The position numbers and the translations under genes were made by a program. A stretch of DNA of 64,000 bases from Myxococcales bacterium (GTDB lineage Bacteria; Myxococcota_A; Bradymonadia; REDH01): positions 31,437 to 95,436 of the forward strand of contig JACKDJ010000018.1 in assembly GCA_020633625.1 (NCBI GenBank). The letters run 5' to 3'. The notes under the pieces were generated by a model that saw only the letters and a list, made by a program, of their open reading frames with translations, was not told the origin of the DNA and did not search any database. Of the stretch, positions 16,288 to 26,007 are shown one piece after another (the first letter of the stretch is position 1; every line of letters begins with the position of its first letter).

Positions 16288-17400
16288 ATGTCTACCCTGC
16301 TTCGAGCGCCGTCGCGCGTCTCGCTCGCGGCGTTCCTCGTCGCCGCCGCGGTCAATCTCATCTCCGCGGGTTGCGGCGACGACGTTGGGAGCGCCGACAC
16401 GTCGACGGTCCCTGACCGAGACTCCGGCAACGACGCGAGCTCGGGCACCTGCGTCCCCAACGCCGCGGAGTTCTGTACCTGCGCGGGCGGCGCGGACGGG
16501 GTCCGCACCTGCAGCGGCGACGGGCGCTGGGCGCCGTGTGACTGTTCGACACCCGTGGGTCCGGACACTGGGCGCGCCGACACTGGTGCCAGTGGCACTG
16601 CCGACGCCGACACCGGCGGCGTCGACACCGGCGGCGACCTCGCGGGACCCGACAGTGATGCCGCGCCCGACGAGACCGGCGTGGACTCCGGCCCGGACGC
16701 CGCCGACACCGCGCCCGATCTCGGTCCCGACGCTGGGACCGACACCACACCGCCGACGTTCACCGACGACGGCTACCCCAGCCGCTGCGGCGAGTGCCAC
16801 GGCGACATGACGACGCCTGCGCCGCCGATGTCCACGCTGCTAGAGATGGACACGTCGGCGACGGGGGTCGGCGCCCACCGCAGCCACGTCGGCGCGTCGG
16901 ACTGGCACGTCGAGGTCCCCTGCGGCAGCTGCCACCGCGTGCCGACGAGCGAGTTCGATCCGGGGCATCAGGACACACCGCTGCCGGCCGAGCTCACGTT
17001 CACCGGGCACGCAGTCGACGACGGCGCGCGCCCCGCGTGGAACGGCACCTCTTGCTCGAACGTCTACTGCCACGGCGCCACGCTGGCGGCCGGCGGCACG
17101 CACACCACGCCGAGCTGGACGATCGTCGACGGGACTCAATCCGCGTGCGGCTCCTGCCACGCGACCGCCTCACCGACCAACGCGTTGGGTGGTGAACACT
17201 CTCGGCACGTCGACCGCGAAGGCATCGACTGCAGCGAGTGCCACCAAGCGACCGCCGGGCCCGGCCGCGTGATCCGCGGCGCCGCGCAGCACATCAACGG
17301 CACCGTCGAGTGGGACATGACCGGTACCGGCATCACGGTTGTATTCGAGCGCTGCAACGGCCTCTGTCACGGGAAGCTCCACGCGCTGCAGGGTTGGTAG
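16288..17400 (+). CDS. Multiheme c-type cytochrome lipoprotein (six heme sites)
   Basis: 370 residues. After lipobox ISAGC (Cys29) there is a small Cys-rich segment and a long Asp/Thr/Gly linker to about residue 155. The C-terminal 210 residues hold six heme-attachment motifs: CGECH (167), CGSCH (212), CSNVYCH (256, CX4CH), CGSCH (287), CSECH (315) and CNGLCH (356, CX3CH). The mix of CX4CH and CX2CH resembles the Geobacter-type CxxxxCH/CxxCH cytochromes used in extracellular electron transfer. Lipid anchoring and the long linker fit an outer-membrane, outward-facing electron carrier. No partner porin gene is adjacent, so the role is inferred. Confidence 0.88.
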   Translation: MSTLLRAPSRVSLAAFLVAAAVNLISAGCGDDVGSADTSTVPDRDSGNDASSGTCVPNAAEFCTCAGGADGVRTCSGDGRWAPCDCSTPVGPDTGRADTGASGTADADTGGVDTGGDLAGPDSDAAPDETGVDSGPDAADTAPDLGPDAGTDTTPPTFTDDGYPSRCGECHGDMTTPAPPMSTLLEMDTSATGVGAHRSHVGASDWHVEVPCGSCHRVPTSEFDPGHQDTPLPAELTFTGHAVDDGARPAWNGTSCSNVYCHGATLAAGGTHTTPSWTIVDGTQSACGSCHATASPTNALGGEHSRHVDREGIDCSECHQATAGPGRVIRGAAQHINGTVEWDMTGTGITVVFERCNGLCHGKLHALQGW

Positions 17401-17504
17401 TCAGGCAGTTTGGGCCCGACACGGCGCACCGGTGGCGCGCGCGCCAGGGTTGCCATCTGGAGCGCGGATGGTAGCCTCCCGGCTCCCCTAGCGACCGTGC
17501 CGCT

Positions 17505-18719
17505 TTGTCGAAGCAAGCCCGACTCCCGTGGTATCTGGAGGCCGTGAACTTCGTCGCCGATCCGATTCGGAGGACGGCGTACCCGCTCGACGCGGACCGG
17601 ATGATGTCGACGGCTCGCCGCAAGACGGGGCTCGACGACTTCGGCGACGATGACGGGTTCGAGGCCCGGTTTCGAGCCCAGGTCGCGAGCCTGAACCGCG
17701 TCGATTGGAGCTTCTCGGGCCGCGCAGGGGTCCGTGTGAACCTGCTCTGGACGCTCAACAACCGGCTGCGGGTTATCCACGCGCTGCGCCAGGCCCCCGA
17801 CGTGCGCGACCTCCCGGTCAAAGCACCGGTGATCATCCTGGGGCTGTTCCGCACCGGGTCGACCTTCCTCCACCAGGTCATGGCGTCGGACCCTCGGTTG
17901 CGTGCGGGCTGGATGTGGGAGTTCGGCTATCCAGCAGGGCGCCGCAACGACCCACTCGGCGACGTGGCGTGGAGGCGCGCGCAGTGCGCGTGGACGCTCA
18001 AGCTCGTCGACATCATGATCCCTGACCAGGACGAGGTGCACTCGGTCGACGCGGAGCAGCTCGAAGAGGACTTCTTCCTTCTCGAGAACGACTTCTCGAG
18101 CATGAAGTTCGTCGTCGGGTTCGGTGACCGACAGCTCGGCTGGGACCTCCTCGACGCCGACCTGCTCCCTTCGTACCGCTTCCACCGCACGCAGCTACAG
18201 CTCCTCTCGCGCACCGCGCCAGACAAGCGGTGGCTGCTCAAGTGCCCGTGGCACATGTGGAACCTCGACACCGTCCTCGAGGTCTATCCCGACGCGCTGT
18301 TCATACAAACACACCGAGATCCGGAGACTGCGATCGCGTCTCAGGCCAGCCTCTCCGCCAGGATCAGCGCCAGGATGAAGCGCGAGGAGCAGCTCCACGA
18401 GGTCGGTCGGTTCTGGGTCGACTACTCCAAGGCCGGCATCGAACGTGGTCTCGCGGCCCGCGAGCGCATCCCGGCGAACCGGATCATCGATGTGCGACTC
18501 TCCGACCTCCGGGCCGACGGGGAGCGGACGCTGCGCGGCGTCTACGAGCACCTCGGGCTGCCGCTCGACGAGTCTGCGCTCGCCGCGATGACCCACGCCG
18601 CGCAGACCATGCCGACCATGCAGCACGGGACGCACGACTACGACATCTCCGACTTCGGGCTCGACGCCGACGGGGTCCGCCGCGAGCTCGCCGACTACTG
18701 CGAGCGCTTCGGGGTCTGA
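17505..18719 (+). CDS. Sulfotransferase family protein
   Basis: 404 residues from a TTG at 17505. PAPS-dependent sulfotransferases move a sulfuryl group to hydroxyls or amines. The 5'-phosphosulfate loop is ILGLFRTGSTFLHQ (about 111-124), and the 3'-phosphate binding part is IQTHRDPETAIAS. KRWLLKCPWHMWNLD and the C-terminal RLSDLRADGERTLRGVYEHLG are typical of the bacterial Sulfotransfer_3 type. No signal peptide is present, so it is cytoplasmic. The acceptor is unknown; a lipid, polyketide or sterol are all possible. It stands alone between two secreted lipoprotein genes, and the choice of start is uncertain. Confidence 0.88.
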   Translation: MSKQARLPWYLEAVNFVADPIRRTAYPLDADRMMSTARRKTGLDDFGDDDGFEARFRAQVASLNRVDWSFSGRAGVRVNLLWTLNNRLRVIHALRQAPDVRDLPVKAPVIILGLFRTGSTFLHQVMASDPRLRAGWMWEFGYPAGRRNDPLGDVAWRRAQCAWTLKLVDIMIPDQDEVHSVDAEQLEEDFFLLENDFSSMKFVVGFGDRQLGWDLLDADLLPSYRFHRTQLQLLSRTAPDKRWLLKCPWHMWNLDTVLEVYPDALFIQTHRDPETAIASQASLSARISARMKREEQLHEVGRFWVDYSKAGIERGLAARERIPANRIIDVRLSDLRADGERTLRGVYEHLGLPLDESALAAMTHAAQTMPTMQHGTHDYDISDFGLDADGVRRELADYCERFGV

Positions 18720-18786
18720 CTTCGCGCCTTTCAAGACCGTGACGAACGTGGGACACTCCGGCGACACCCACTCGCAACGGACTCCC

Positions 18787-20505
18787 ATGCGACGCGCGCT
18801 GCCACTCATCACGACCCGGCTGCTGCTCGCCGCCGCGCTCACCCAGGCTTGCGCCGACAGGGCCGGCAGCGGCGGAGACACCGGCGCCGCAGACGCAGCG
18901 TCAGACGCCGGCGTTGATAGCGCCGTCGACGCCACGCTCGACGCGGTGCTCGACGCCGCGGTCGACGCACCCATCGACGTCGAAGCGTCCGACCCCGACA
19001 CCGCAGGAGCCGACGACGTCGACGCCACGGCGGACTCGCTCGTCGATCCGGCCGACGCACGCGAGCCCGACGGCGACGCCGCCGACGACACGGGCGGAGC
19101 AACCGGCGACGCTGACGCTGCCTCCGACCCGCTCGACGGCAGTCTCGACGCCGACTCCTCCGCCGGGGACACGGGCGAGCCGCCTCCCCTCTTCGACATG
19201 GACCTGATCCGTGACACCTCAACCATCGACTGTCGCTTCGAGAACGCGCGAGTGGTCACGCGCAGTCTCGAGACCTTCGACGCCTGGGACGTAAGCTTCA
19301 TCAGCTATGAGGTGGACGAGGGTGTGCTCACGCCGATCCGCCTTCGCGGTTTTGCGGCACGGCCGCGTGGGAGCGCGGCCCCCCTCCCCGCCGTGATCAA
19401 CGTCCACGGGCTCGGAGGTGAGGCGACGCTCGCGAGAGTCACCGGCCCCGCACAGCTCCTCGGCTACTTCGTCATCGCGATGACAGGGCCCGGCGGCGGG
19501 TCCGACGAGAACGGGAACCGCTCCGAGGGCCGCGGGCCGAGCTGGGAGGGCGGCTACCGCATCTTCGACGTCGTGCGCGACCCCCGCGGGAGCTGGCTGT
19601 GGTCGCACGCCGTCGGCGTCATGCGGGCGATCACCTGCCTCGACACTCGGAGCGACGTCGACCGCACGCGCATCGGCGTGACCGGCTTCTCGGCCGGCGG
19701 GATCGCGACGCTGATGACAGCGTCGCTCGACGACCGCGTGACCGCCGCCGTCCCGTTGAGCGGCACCGGCGGCTGGCCCGAGTCCGCCTCAGCGCCGCGC
19801 TCTTGGTTCCACGCCCTCCTCACCGAGGCGGAGCTGACCACGGCGTCGGCGGAGTGGTCGACCTTCACGACGGAGCTGGACCCGGCCTGGCTCGTACAAC
19901 ACGCTCGCGCGCCAATCATGATGGTCAACGGCACCACAGACGAGTTCTTCCCGCTAGTCGCGCACATGCGGACCTTCGACGCGATCGACCCGGCGCAGCC
20001 CAAGCGAATGTCGCTCGCCGCAAACTTCGACCACGGGTGCTACGCCATCTCGGGTGGGGAGTCGGCCGCGACCATCGAGGAGCGCGCTACGCTGCGCTCC
20101 GAGGGTGCGCAGCGCCTCTGGTTCCACCACTTCTTCGGCACCAACTCCGACTACGCGTACATACCGGAGTCGCCGACCGCGGCGGTCAGTTCGGCCGGCG
20201 GCCTCACGCTCGTTGCGACACACATCGACCCGGGTGGCTCCGCGCTGCGTGTCGCGAGCGCCAAGCTGTGGGCGAGCGTCGACTCGGCTGTGACGTTCCT
20301 GAGCGCGGACCTCGACGTCGGTTCTGGCGGCGACCACGCGCAGGTGCTCGCCGTTCCATACAGCGACGCAGCGATCTGGTTCGTCGACGTCGAGTACACG
20401 ACTCGCGCCCTCATTGGGCCGGAGCGGTTCTCGCTGTCGACGCCGGTACACATCCCGGCCGGTCACGTCCCCGCGGTCCGAGACATCACCTCGTGTCTCC
20501 CCTAG
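18787..20505 (+). CDS. Secreted alpha/beta-hydrolase (acetyl-esterase/dienelactone-hydrolase-like) lipoprotein
   Basis: 572 residues from the ATG at 18787, preferred over an upstream GTG because it opens directly on the signal peptide (LLLAAALTQAC, lipid Cys about residue 21). A 120-residue Asp/Ala-rich linker follows. The hydrolase domain shows VINVHGLGG (oxyanion region), a long loop with MTGPGGGSDENGN, the nucleophile elbow GFSAGG with Ser302, the acid in NGTTDEFFP and a likely catalytic His in NFDHGC. This arrangement is like acetyl xylan esterase and related S9-type hydrolases. The C-terminal 130 residues form a beta-rich appendage (DPGGSALRVASAKLW). Surface esterase is the inferred role. 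Confidence 0.8.
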   Translation: MRRALPLITTRLLLAAALTQACADRAGSGGDTGAADAASDAGVDSAVDATLDAVLDAAVDAPIDVEASDPDTAGADDVDATADSLVDPADAREPDGDAADDTGGATGDADAASDPLDGSLDADSSAGDTGEPPPLFDMDLIRDTSTIDCRFENARVVTRSLETFDAWDVSFISYEVDEGVLTPIRLRGFAARPRGSAAPLPAVINVHGLGGEATLARVTGPAQLLGYFVIAMTGPGGGSDENGNRSEGRGPSWEGGYRIFDVVRDPRGSWLWSHAVGVMRAITCLDTRSDVDRTRIGVTGFSAGGIATLMTASLDDRVTAAVPLSGTGGWPESASAPRSWFHALLTEAELTTASAEWSTFTTELDPAWLVQHARAPIMMVNGTTDEFFPLVAHMRTFDAIDPAQPKRMSLAANFDHGCYAISGGESAATIEERATLRSEGAQRLWFHHFFGTNSDYAYIPESPTAAVSSAGGLTLVATHIDPGGSALRVASAKLWASVDSAVTFLSADLDVGSGGDHAQVLAVPYSDAAIWFVDVEYTTRALIGPERFSLSTPVHIPAGHVPAVRDITSCLP

Positions 20506-20533
20506 CAGCCGGCGCGTCGCGGTTCCGGATCGC

Positions 20534-21352
20534 CTAGCCGCCGACCTGGAGCAGCAGGAGCGTCGAGACGCTCCACACGGTGCGCGCAGCGTCGCCGAGC
20601 TCGCGGTTGTCGAACGCGCTGCTGGTGAGGCGGCCGTAGCGGGCGCGCACACCCTGAACCTCGGCGATCAAGCTCAGCTCGTCGACCGGAAGCGTGATGT
20701 GGAGACCGCCCCCGACGCCGGTGCTGAGTCCCCAGTACCCAACGCCAAACTCCCGCTCCGTGATCTCGTCACAGGCATACCAGCCGCTCGCGCGCTCCTC
20801 GCAGTCGAACACTCCGGTGCCGCGCCGATACGACGCCACGATCCGGTCGCCGCCGAGGCTCCCGCTCACGAACGGACGCAGCGGACCGCGCGGGATCACG
20901 TGCACGCGAAGGTGGGTACCAAGCCAGAAGTGGTTGCCCCCCATCTCATCGAAACCAAACAGATCCTCGTAGTACTCGGAGTTCAGGCCGCCCAGTCCGC
21001 CGCGAAAGCCGATCACGTCCCACTGCACGACCCCGTACAGCGACAGCAGAAACGAGAGCCCTAGATCAGCCGTCCCCACGATCTCGCGACGACCACCCAG
21101 GCCGTCGACGTCTCCGCCCGTCGGGACCTGAAACCCGAGCCCCAGGTTGACGCCGCCTCGCACCGGAGCCGGCCCCGTCGGGGCGAAGACGTCCGCGCTA
21201 CCGGCGCCTCCAGACGGTCGGGGCTCGTCCGGAAAGTACCCCGCCAACGCCAGCGATTCGCCCTCTTGGGCCACGGCCGCCGCGGGTGCAGCGACGCTCG
21301 CGGCGACACACACCGCCGCAGAGACGAGAGATCCTAGAAGCGAACGGGTCAT
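20534..21352 (-). CDS. Predicted outer-membrane beta-barrel protein
   Basis: 272 residues from the ATG at 21352, chosen because it opens a classic signal peptide (LLGSLVSAAVCVAASVAAPAAAVAQ). The mature part shows amphipathic strands (GVNLGLGFQVP, ADLGLSFLLSLYGVVQWD, GTHLRVHVIPRGPLRPFVSGSLGG, STGVGGGLHITLP). Two cysteines, in FDCEERASGWYACDE, could form one disulfide in a loop. No enzyme motif is visible. A small porin or general outer-membrane protein is the best reading. It converges on the esterase gene and is followed upstream on the same strand by a reductase gene. The longer frame upstream of 21352 has no signal and is discounted. Confidence 0.7.
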   Translation of the reverse strand: MTRSLLGSLVSAAVCVAASVAAPAAAVAQEGESLALAGYFPDEPRPSGGAGSADVFAPTGPAPVRGGVNLGLGFQVPTGGDVDGLGGRREIVGTADLGLSFLLSLYGVVQWDVIGFRGGLGGLNSEYYEDLFGFDEMGGNHFWLGTHLRVHVIPRGPLRPFVSGSLGGDRIVASYRRGTGVFDCEERASGWYACDEITEREFGVGYWGLSTGVGGGLHITLPVDELSLIAEVQGVRARYGRLTSSAFDNRELGDAARTVWSVSTLLLLQVGG

Positions 21353-21426
21353 CGATGTCCTTGAGCCAAGTACCTCTCGATCCGCACTACCCCAAGCCAA
21401 CAACCGGAACAACCCACCCGGTCCGG

Positions 21427-21981
21427 TCAGCGACGCACTCGCGCGCGAAGCTGCACCATGTGGGGTCCGTACCGGACAGGAGCGTCGAACTCGAGGTCGC
21501 GCCGCTGCACGAGCCCGTCCCACAAGCGGATGCCCCGACCGACGACAACCGGCAAGATCGTGAGACAGAGGTCGTCTACCAGATCGGCATCGAGCGCCTG
21601 CCGCACGATGTCACCACCGTCGACGTACACCGCGCGGTCACCGGCCGCCGCACGCGCCGCCGCCACCAGCGTCGCGATGTCGCCCTCGACCCGCCGCGCG
21701 TCGCCGCCCCCCGGCGCGTCCGGCAACGGATGATGCGTCGCCACCAGCACCGGTCGATCGCCGTACGGCCACACACCGTAGTCCAGGAGGACCTGATACG
21801 TCCGGCGCCCCATCAGCAGCGCGCCGACCGACTCCAGGAACAGCTCGAAGGTGAGCGCGTCTCCGCGTTCGTCCTCCGGCACCGGACCGACGGACTCCAG
21901 AAACGACAGGTCGTGGTCTGGGCCGGCGATGCAGCCGTCCAGAGAGCAACCGAGGTACACGCGGACGGCGGAGCTGGGCAT
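21427..21981 (-). CDS. RibD C-terminal / dihydrofolate-reductase-family protein
   Basis: 184 residues from the ATG at 21981. The fold is that of the RibD C-terminal domain and DHFR: VRVYLGCSLDGCIAGPD at the start, LLMGRRTYQVLLDYGVWPYG in the middle (typical LxGRxTY), VYVDGGDIVRQALDADLVD for NADPH contacts, and LTILPVVVGRGIRLWD near the end. Stand-alone members are NADPH-dependent reductases of unknown substrate, not folate enzymes proper. It is cytoplasmic, lies downstream of katG on the same strand with about 100 bases between, and may be read through from it. The family is clear and the substrate is not. Confidence 0.9.
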   Translation of the reverse strand: MPSSAVRVYLGCSLDGCIAGPDHDLSFLESVGPVPEDERGDALTFELFLESVGALLMGRRTYQVLLDYGVWPYGDRPVLVATHHPLPDAPGGGDARRVEGDIATLVAAARAAAGDRAVYVDGGDIVRQALDADLVDDLCLTILPVVVGRGIRLWDGLVQRRDLEFDAPVRYGPHMVQLRARVRR

Positions 21982-22079
21982 GGGCAGTTCGCTGGTGAGT
22001 CGTCCGGCACACGCGCGCAGACACCGGCGGAGTCGTAGCGCGCCGCCGGCATCTGCGTCTAGCACGACGCGGCGAACGG

Positions 22080-24263
<2,184 letters not shown>

Positions 24264-24387
24264 CGTTTCCTCGTGTGTGTGCCCGGGTCTGGCGTGACCA
24301 CGATGGGCTCGTCTCATCAAAGAGTTGCGCTTCCCCGGCATGCCGTCCAAGACATTGTCTTCATTGTATCCATAACCCCGAGGCATA
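24264..24387. promoter_or_regulatory. Divergent katG-oxyR promoter region
   Basis: 124 bases separate the two divergent genes. An AT-rich patch at about 24350-24376 stands out. Read on the minus strand it contains TACAAT (24363-24368), a plausible katG -10 without a good -35, as expected for an OxyR-activated promoter. CATAA and CATAG repeated around 24371-24388 could be part of an OxyR site, but no full tetra-motif is convincing. Confidence 0.45.
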
Positions 24388-25305
24388 GTGACCCAGCTCC
24401 CGACCCTGCGCCAACTCGAGTACGTCGTCGCGCTCGCCGACCACGGGACCTTCGTCGAGGCGGCTCGCCGCTGCGGTGTGAGCCAGCCGGCGCTGAGCAA
24501 GCAGGTCCGCGAGGTCGAGGAGCTGCTTGGCGTCGACCTCTTCGAGCGCGCGAGACCGGCGGCGCTGCTCACGCCGGCCGGGGTAGAGGTGGTGGCTCGG
24601 GCACGCGAGGTCCTCTCGTCGGCGCGGGACCTCGCCGACGCTGCCGCCGCAGCCTCCGGGCGGGCGCCGGCTACCGTCCGCCTTGGCGTGATCCCCAGCG
24701 TCGCGCCATACGGTCTCCCGGGGCTGATCTCGAAGGTCCGCGCGCGCTACCCCCGTGTGACGATCGTCGTGCACGAACTGCAGACCGTCGAGCTTCTTGC
24801 CGCGCTCCGTGTCGGCGCAGTCGACGTCGGCCTCCTCGCGCATCCGTTCGACGGCGGCGGCCTCCACGGGGCGGACGTAGCGTTCGAGCGCTTCGTGTTT
24901 GCTGCGCCGGCGGGTCATCCGCTAGCGACCGAGGGGCCCATAGAGGTCGCCGCGCTAGCCGGAGTCGTGCTGCTCCTCATGGAGGACGGTCACTGCCTCC
25001 GCGACCAGGCGCTCGAGGTGTGTGCCGCCGCTGGAAGCCCGCGCAACGTCGACGTGACCGCGGCCAGCGTGACGACGCTGACGAGGCTCGTGGAAGGGGG
25101 CCTCGGAGCGACGTTGCTCCCGGAGTCGGCCGTGCCGGTAGAGGTACGCCTCGACGCCGGGATCGTCACAAGGACGTTCGTCGCGCCGTCTCCAGGACGC
25201 ACCCTCACGCTCCAGTGGCGAGCACGTTCTCCGCACGAGCCGTGGCTGCGGGAGCTCGCGGGGCTTCTCCGGGACCACTACGTGCCGCTGCTCGACGCGG
25301 TCTGA
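24388..25305 (+). CDS. oxyR: Peroxide-sensing LysR-type regulator OxyR
   Basis: 305 residues from a GTG at 24388. The N-terminal helix-turn-helix (LRQLEYVVALADHG to FVEAARRCGVSQPALSKQ) is LysR type. The effector domain carries the OxyR redox element LLMEDGHCLRDQALEVC with Cys203 and Cys212, nine residues apart as in E. coli (199 and 208). These form a disulfide on peroxide exposure and switch DNA binding. It lies back to back with katG, its usual target, and presumably controls katG and itself from the shared intergenic region. The stop is followed within 11 bases by the convergent cytochrome gene. Confidence 0.95.
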   Translation: MTQLPTLRQLEYVVALADHGTFVEAARRCGVSQPALSKQVREVEELLGVDLFERARPAALLTPAGVEVVARAREVLSSARDLADAAAAASGRAPATVRLGVIPSVAPYGLPGLISKVRARYPRVTIVVHELQTVELLAALRVGAVDVGLLAHPFDGGGLHGADVAFERFVFAAPAGHPLATEGPIEVAALAGVVLLLMEDGHCLRDQALEVCAAAGSPRNVDVTAASVTTLTRLVEGGLGATLLPESAVPVEVRLDAGIVTRTFVAPSPGRTLTLQWRARSPHEPWLRELAGLLRDHYVPLLDAV

Positions 25306-25316
25306 CGCGTCGCCGG

Positions 25317-25895
25317 CTAGTTCGCGGCGAGCGTGACCTCGATGTACCGGCGCAGCAGGTCGAGCTGGGCCTCCGTCACTGACCCCGACAGCGGCATCTG
25401 CGATCCGCTGCCTCCGACGGACTCGTGAGTGCCGTGTAGCTTGTGCCACATATACGATCCGTCGAGGTCGCCCGGGGCGAGCAGCGGTAGGTCCGACTCG
25501 CTCGAGTCGCCGAGCAGCCGCGCCTCGAGCCCGTCCGCCACACCGAAGTCGAGCCCGACGCCGTAGTGACAGCCGAGCTCTGCGCACGAGACGGCGAAGA
25601 GGCCGGCGTGCAGCTCGTCGAACGTCGGCCCCACCTCGCCAGCCGTGTCGCTGCTGTCGTTGGGAGCGACATCCATGGCCGACTCGTCGTCGCCGATATG
25701 GTCCGCTTCGACGTCTGAACTCGGAACGTCGCTGACAGCGACGTCGGCCCCCGACACGTCGCCGGCATCGAGCGAAGCGGCGGCGTCAGCGCCAACGTCG
25801 GTCGCCGGCGTGACGGTCTCGTCGTCACCGCAGGCGGAGAGCGCGGCAGACCAGACGAGGGCGCCGATCGCGAGAGGGAACTTGATCCTACGCAT
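25317..25895 (-). CDS. Monoheme cytochrome-like lipoprotein with CX4CH site
   Basis: 192 residues. A lipobox ALSAC (Cys22) is followed by an Asp/Ser/Val-rich linker to about residue 88. The C-terminal 100 residues resemble the planctomycete-type cytochrome c module: an attachment motif CAELGCH (104-110) with four residues between the cysteines, not two, then SYMWHKLHGTH and the possible Met167 ligand in GSQMPLSG, ending in a helix LDLLRRYIE. It is a small outer-surface or periplasmic electron carrier, by inference. It stands alone, convergent with oxyR and on the same strand as the lipoprotein at 26008. Confidence 0.78.
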   Translation of the reverse strand: MRRIKFPLAIGALVWSAALSACGDDETVTPATDVGADAAASLDAGDVSGADVAVSDVPSSDVEADHIGDDESAMDVAPNDSSDTAGEVGPTFDELHAGLFAVSCAELGCHYGVGLDFGVADGLEARLLGDSSESDLPLLAPGDLDGSYMWHKLHGTHESVGGSGSQMPLSGSVTEAQLDLLRRYIEVTLAAN

Positions 25896-26007
25896 GTGGG
25901 ACTCCGGGTTGCGCTGCGCTTCTGCCGCCCGCCCGACCCGGCGTCAACCCACAAGAGGCCTACGGCGGCGTCGGGGGACTGGAGCGTGGCCGCTCGGCGG
26001 CGGCGCA

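Noticed and set aside
24264..24572. N-terminal extension of katG
   Set aside because: The open frame continues over the oxyR gene, but KatG homology and usual length start at 24263; the extension is the reverse of the OxyR coding sequence.
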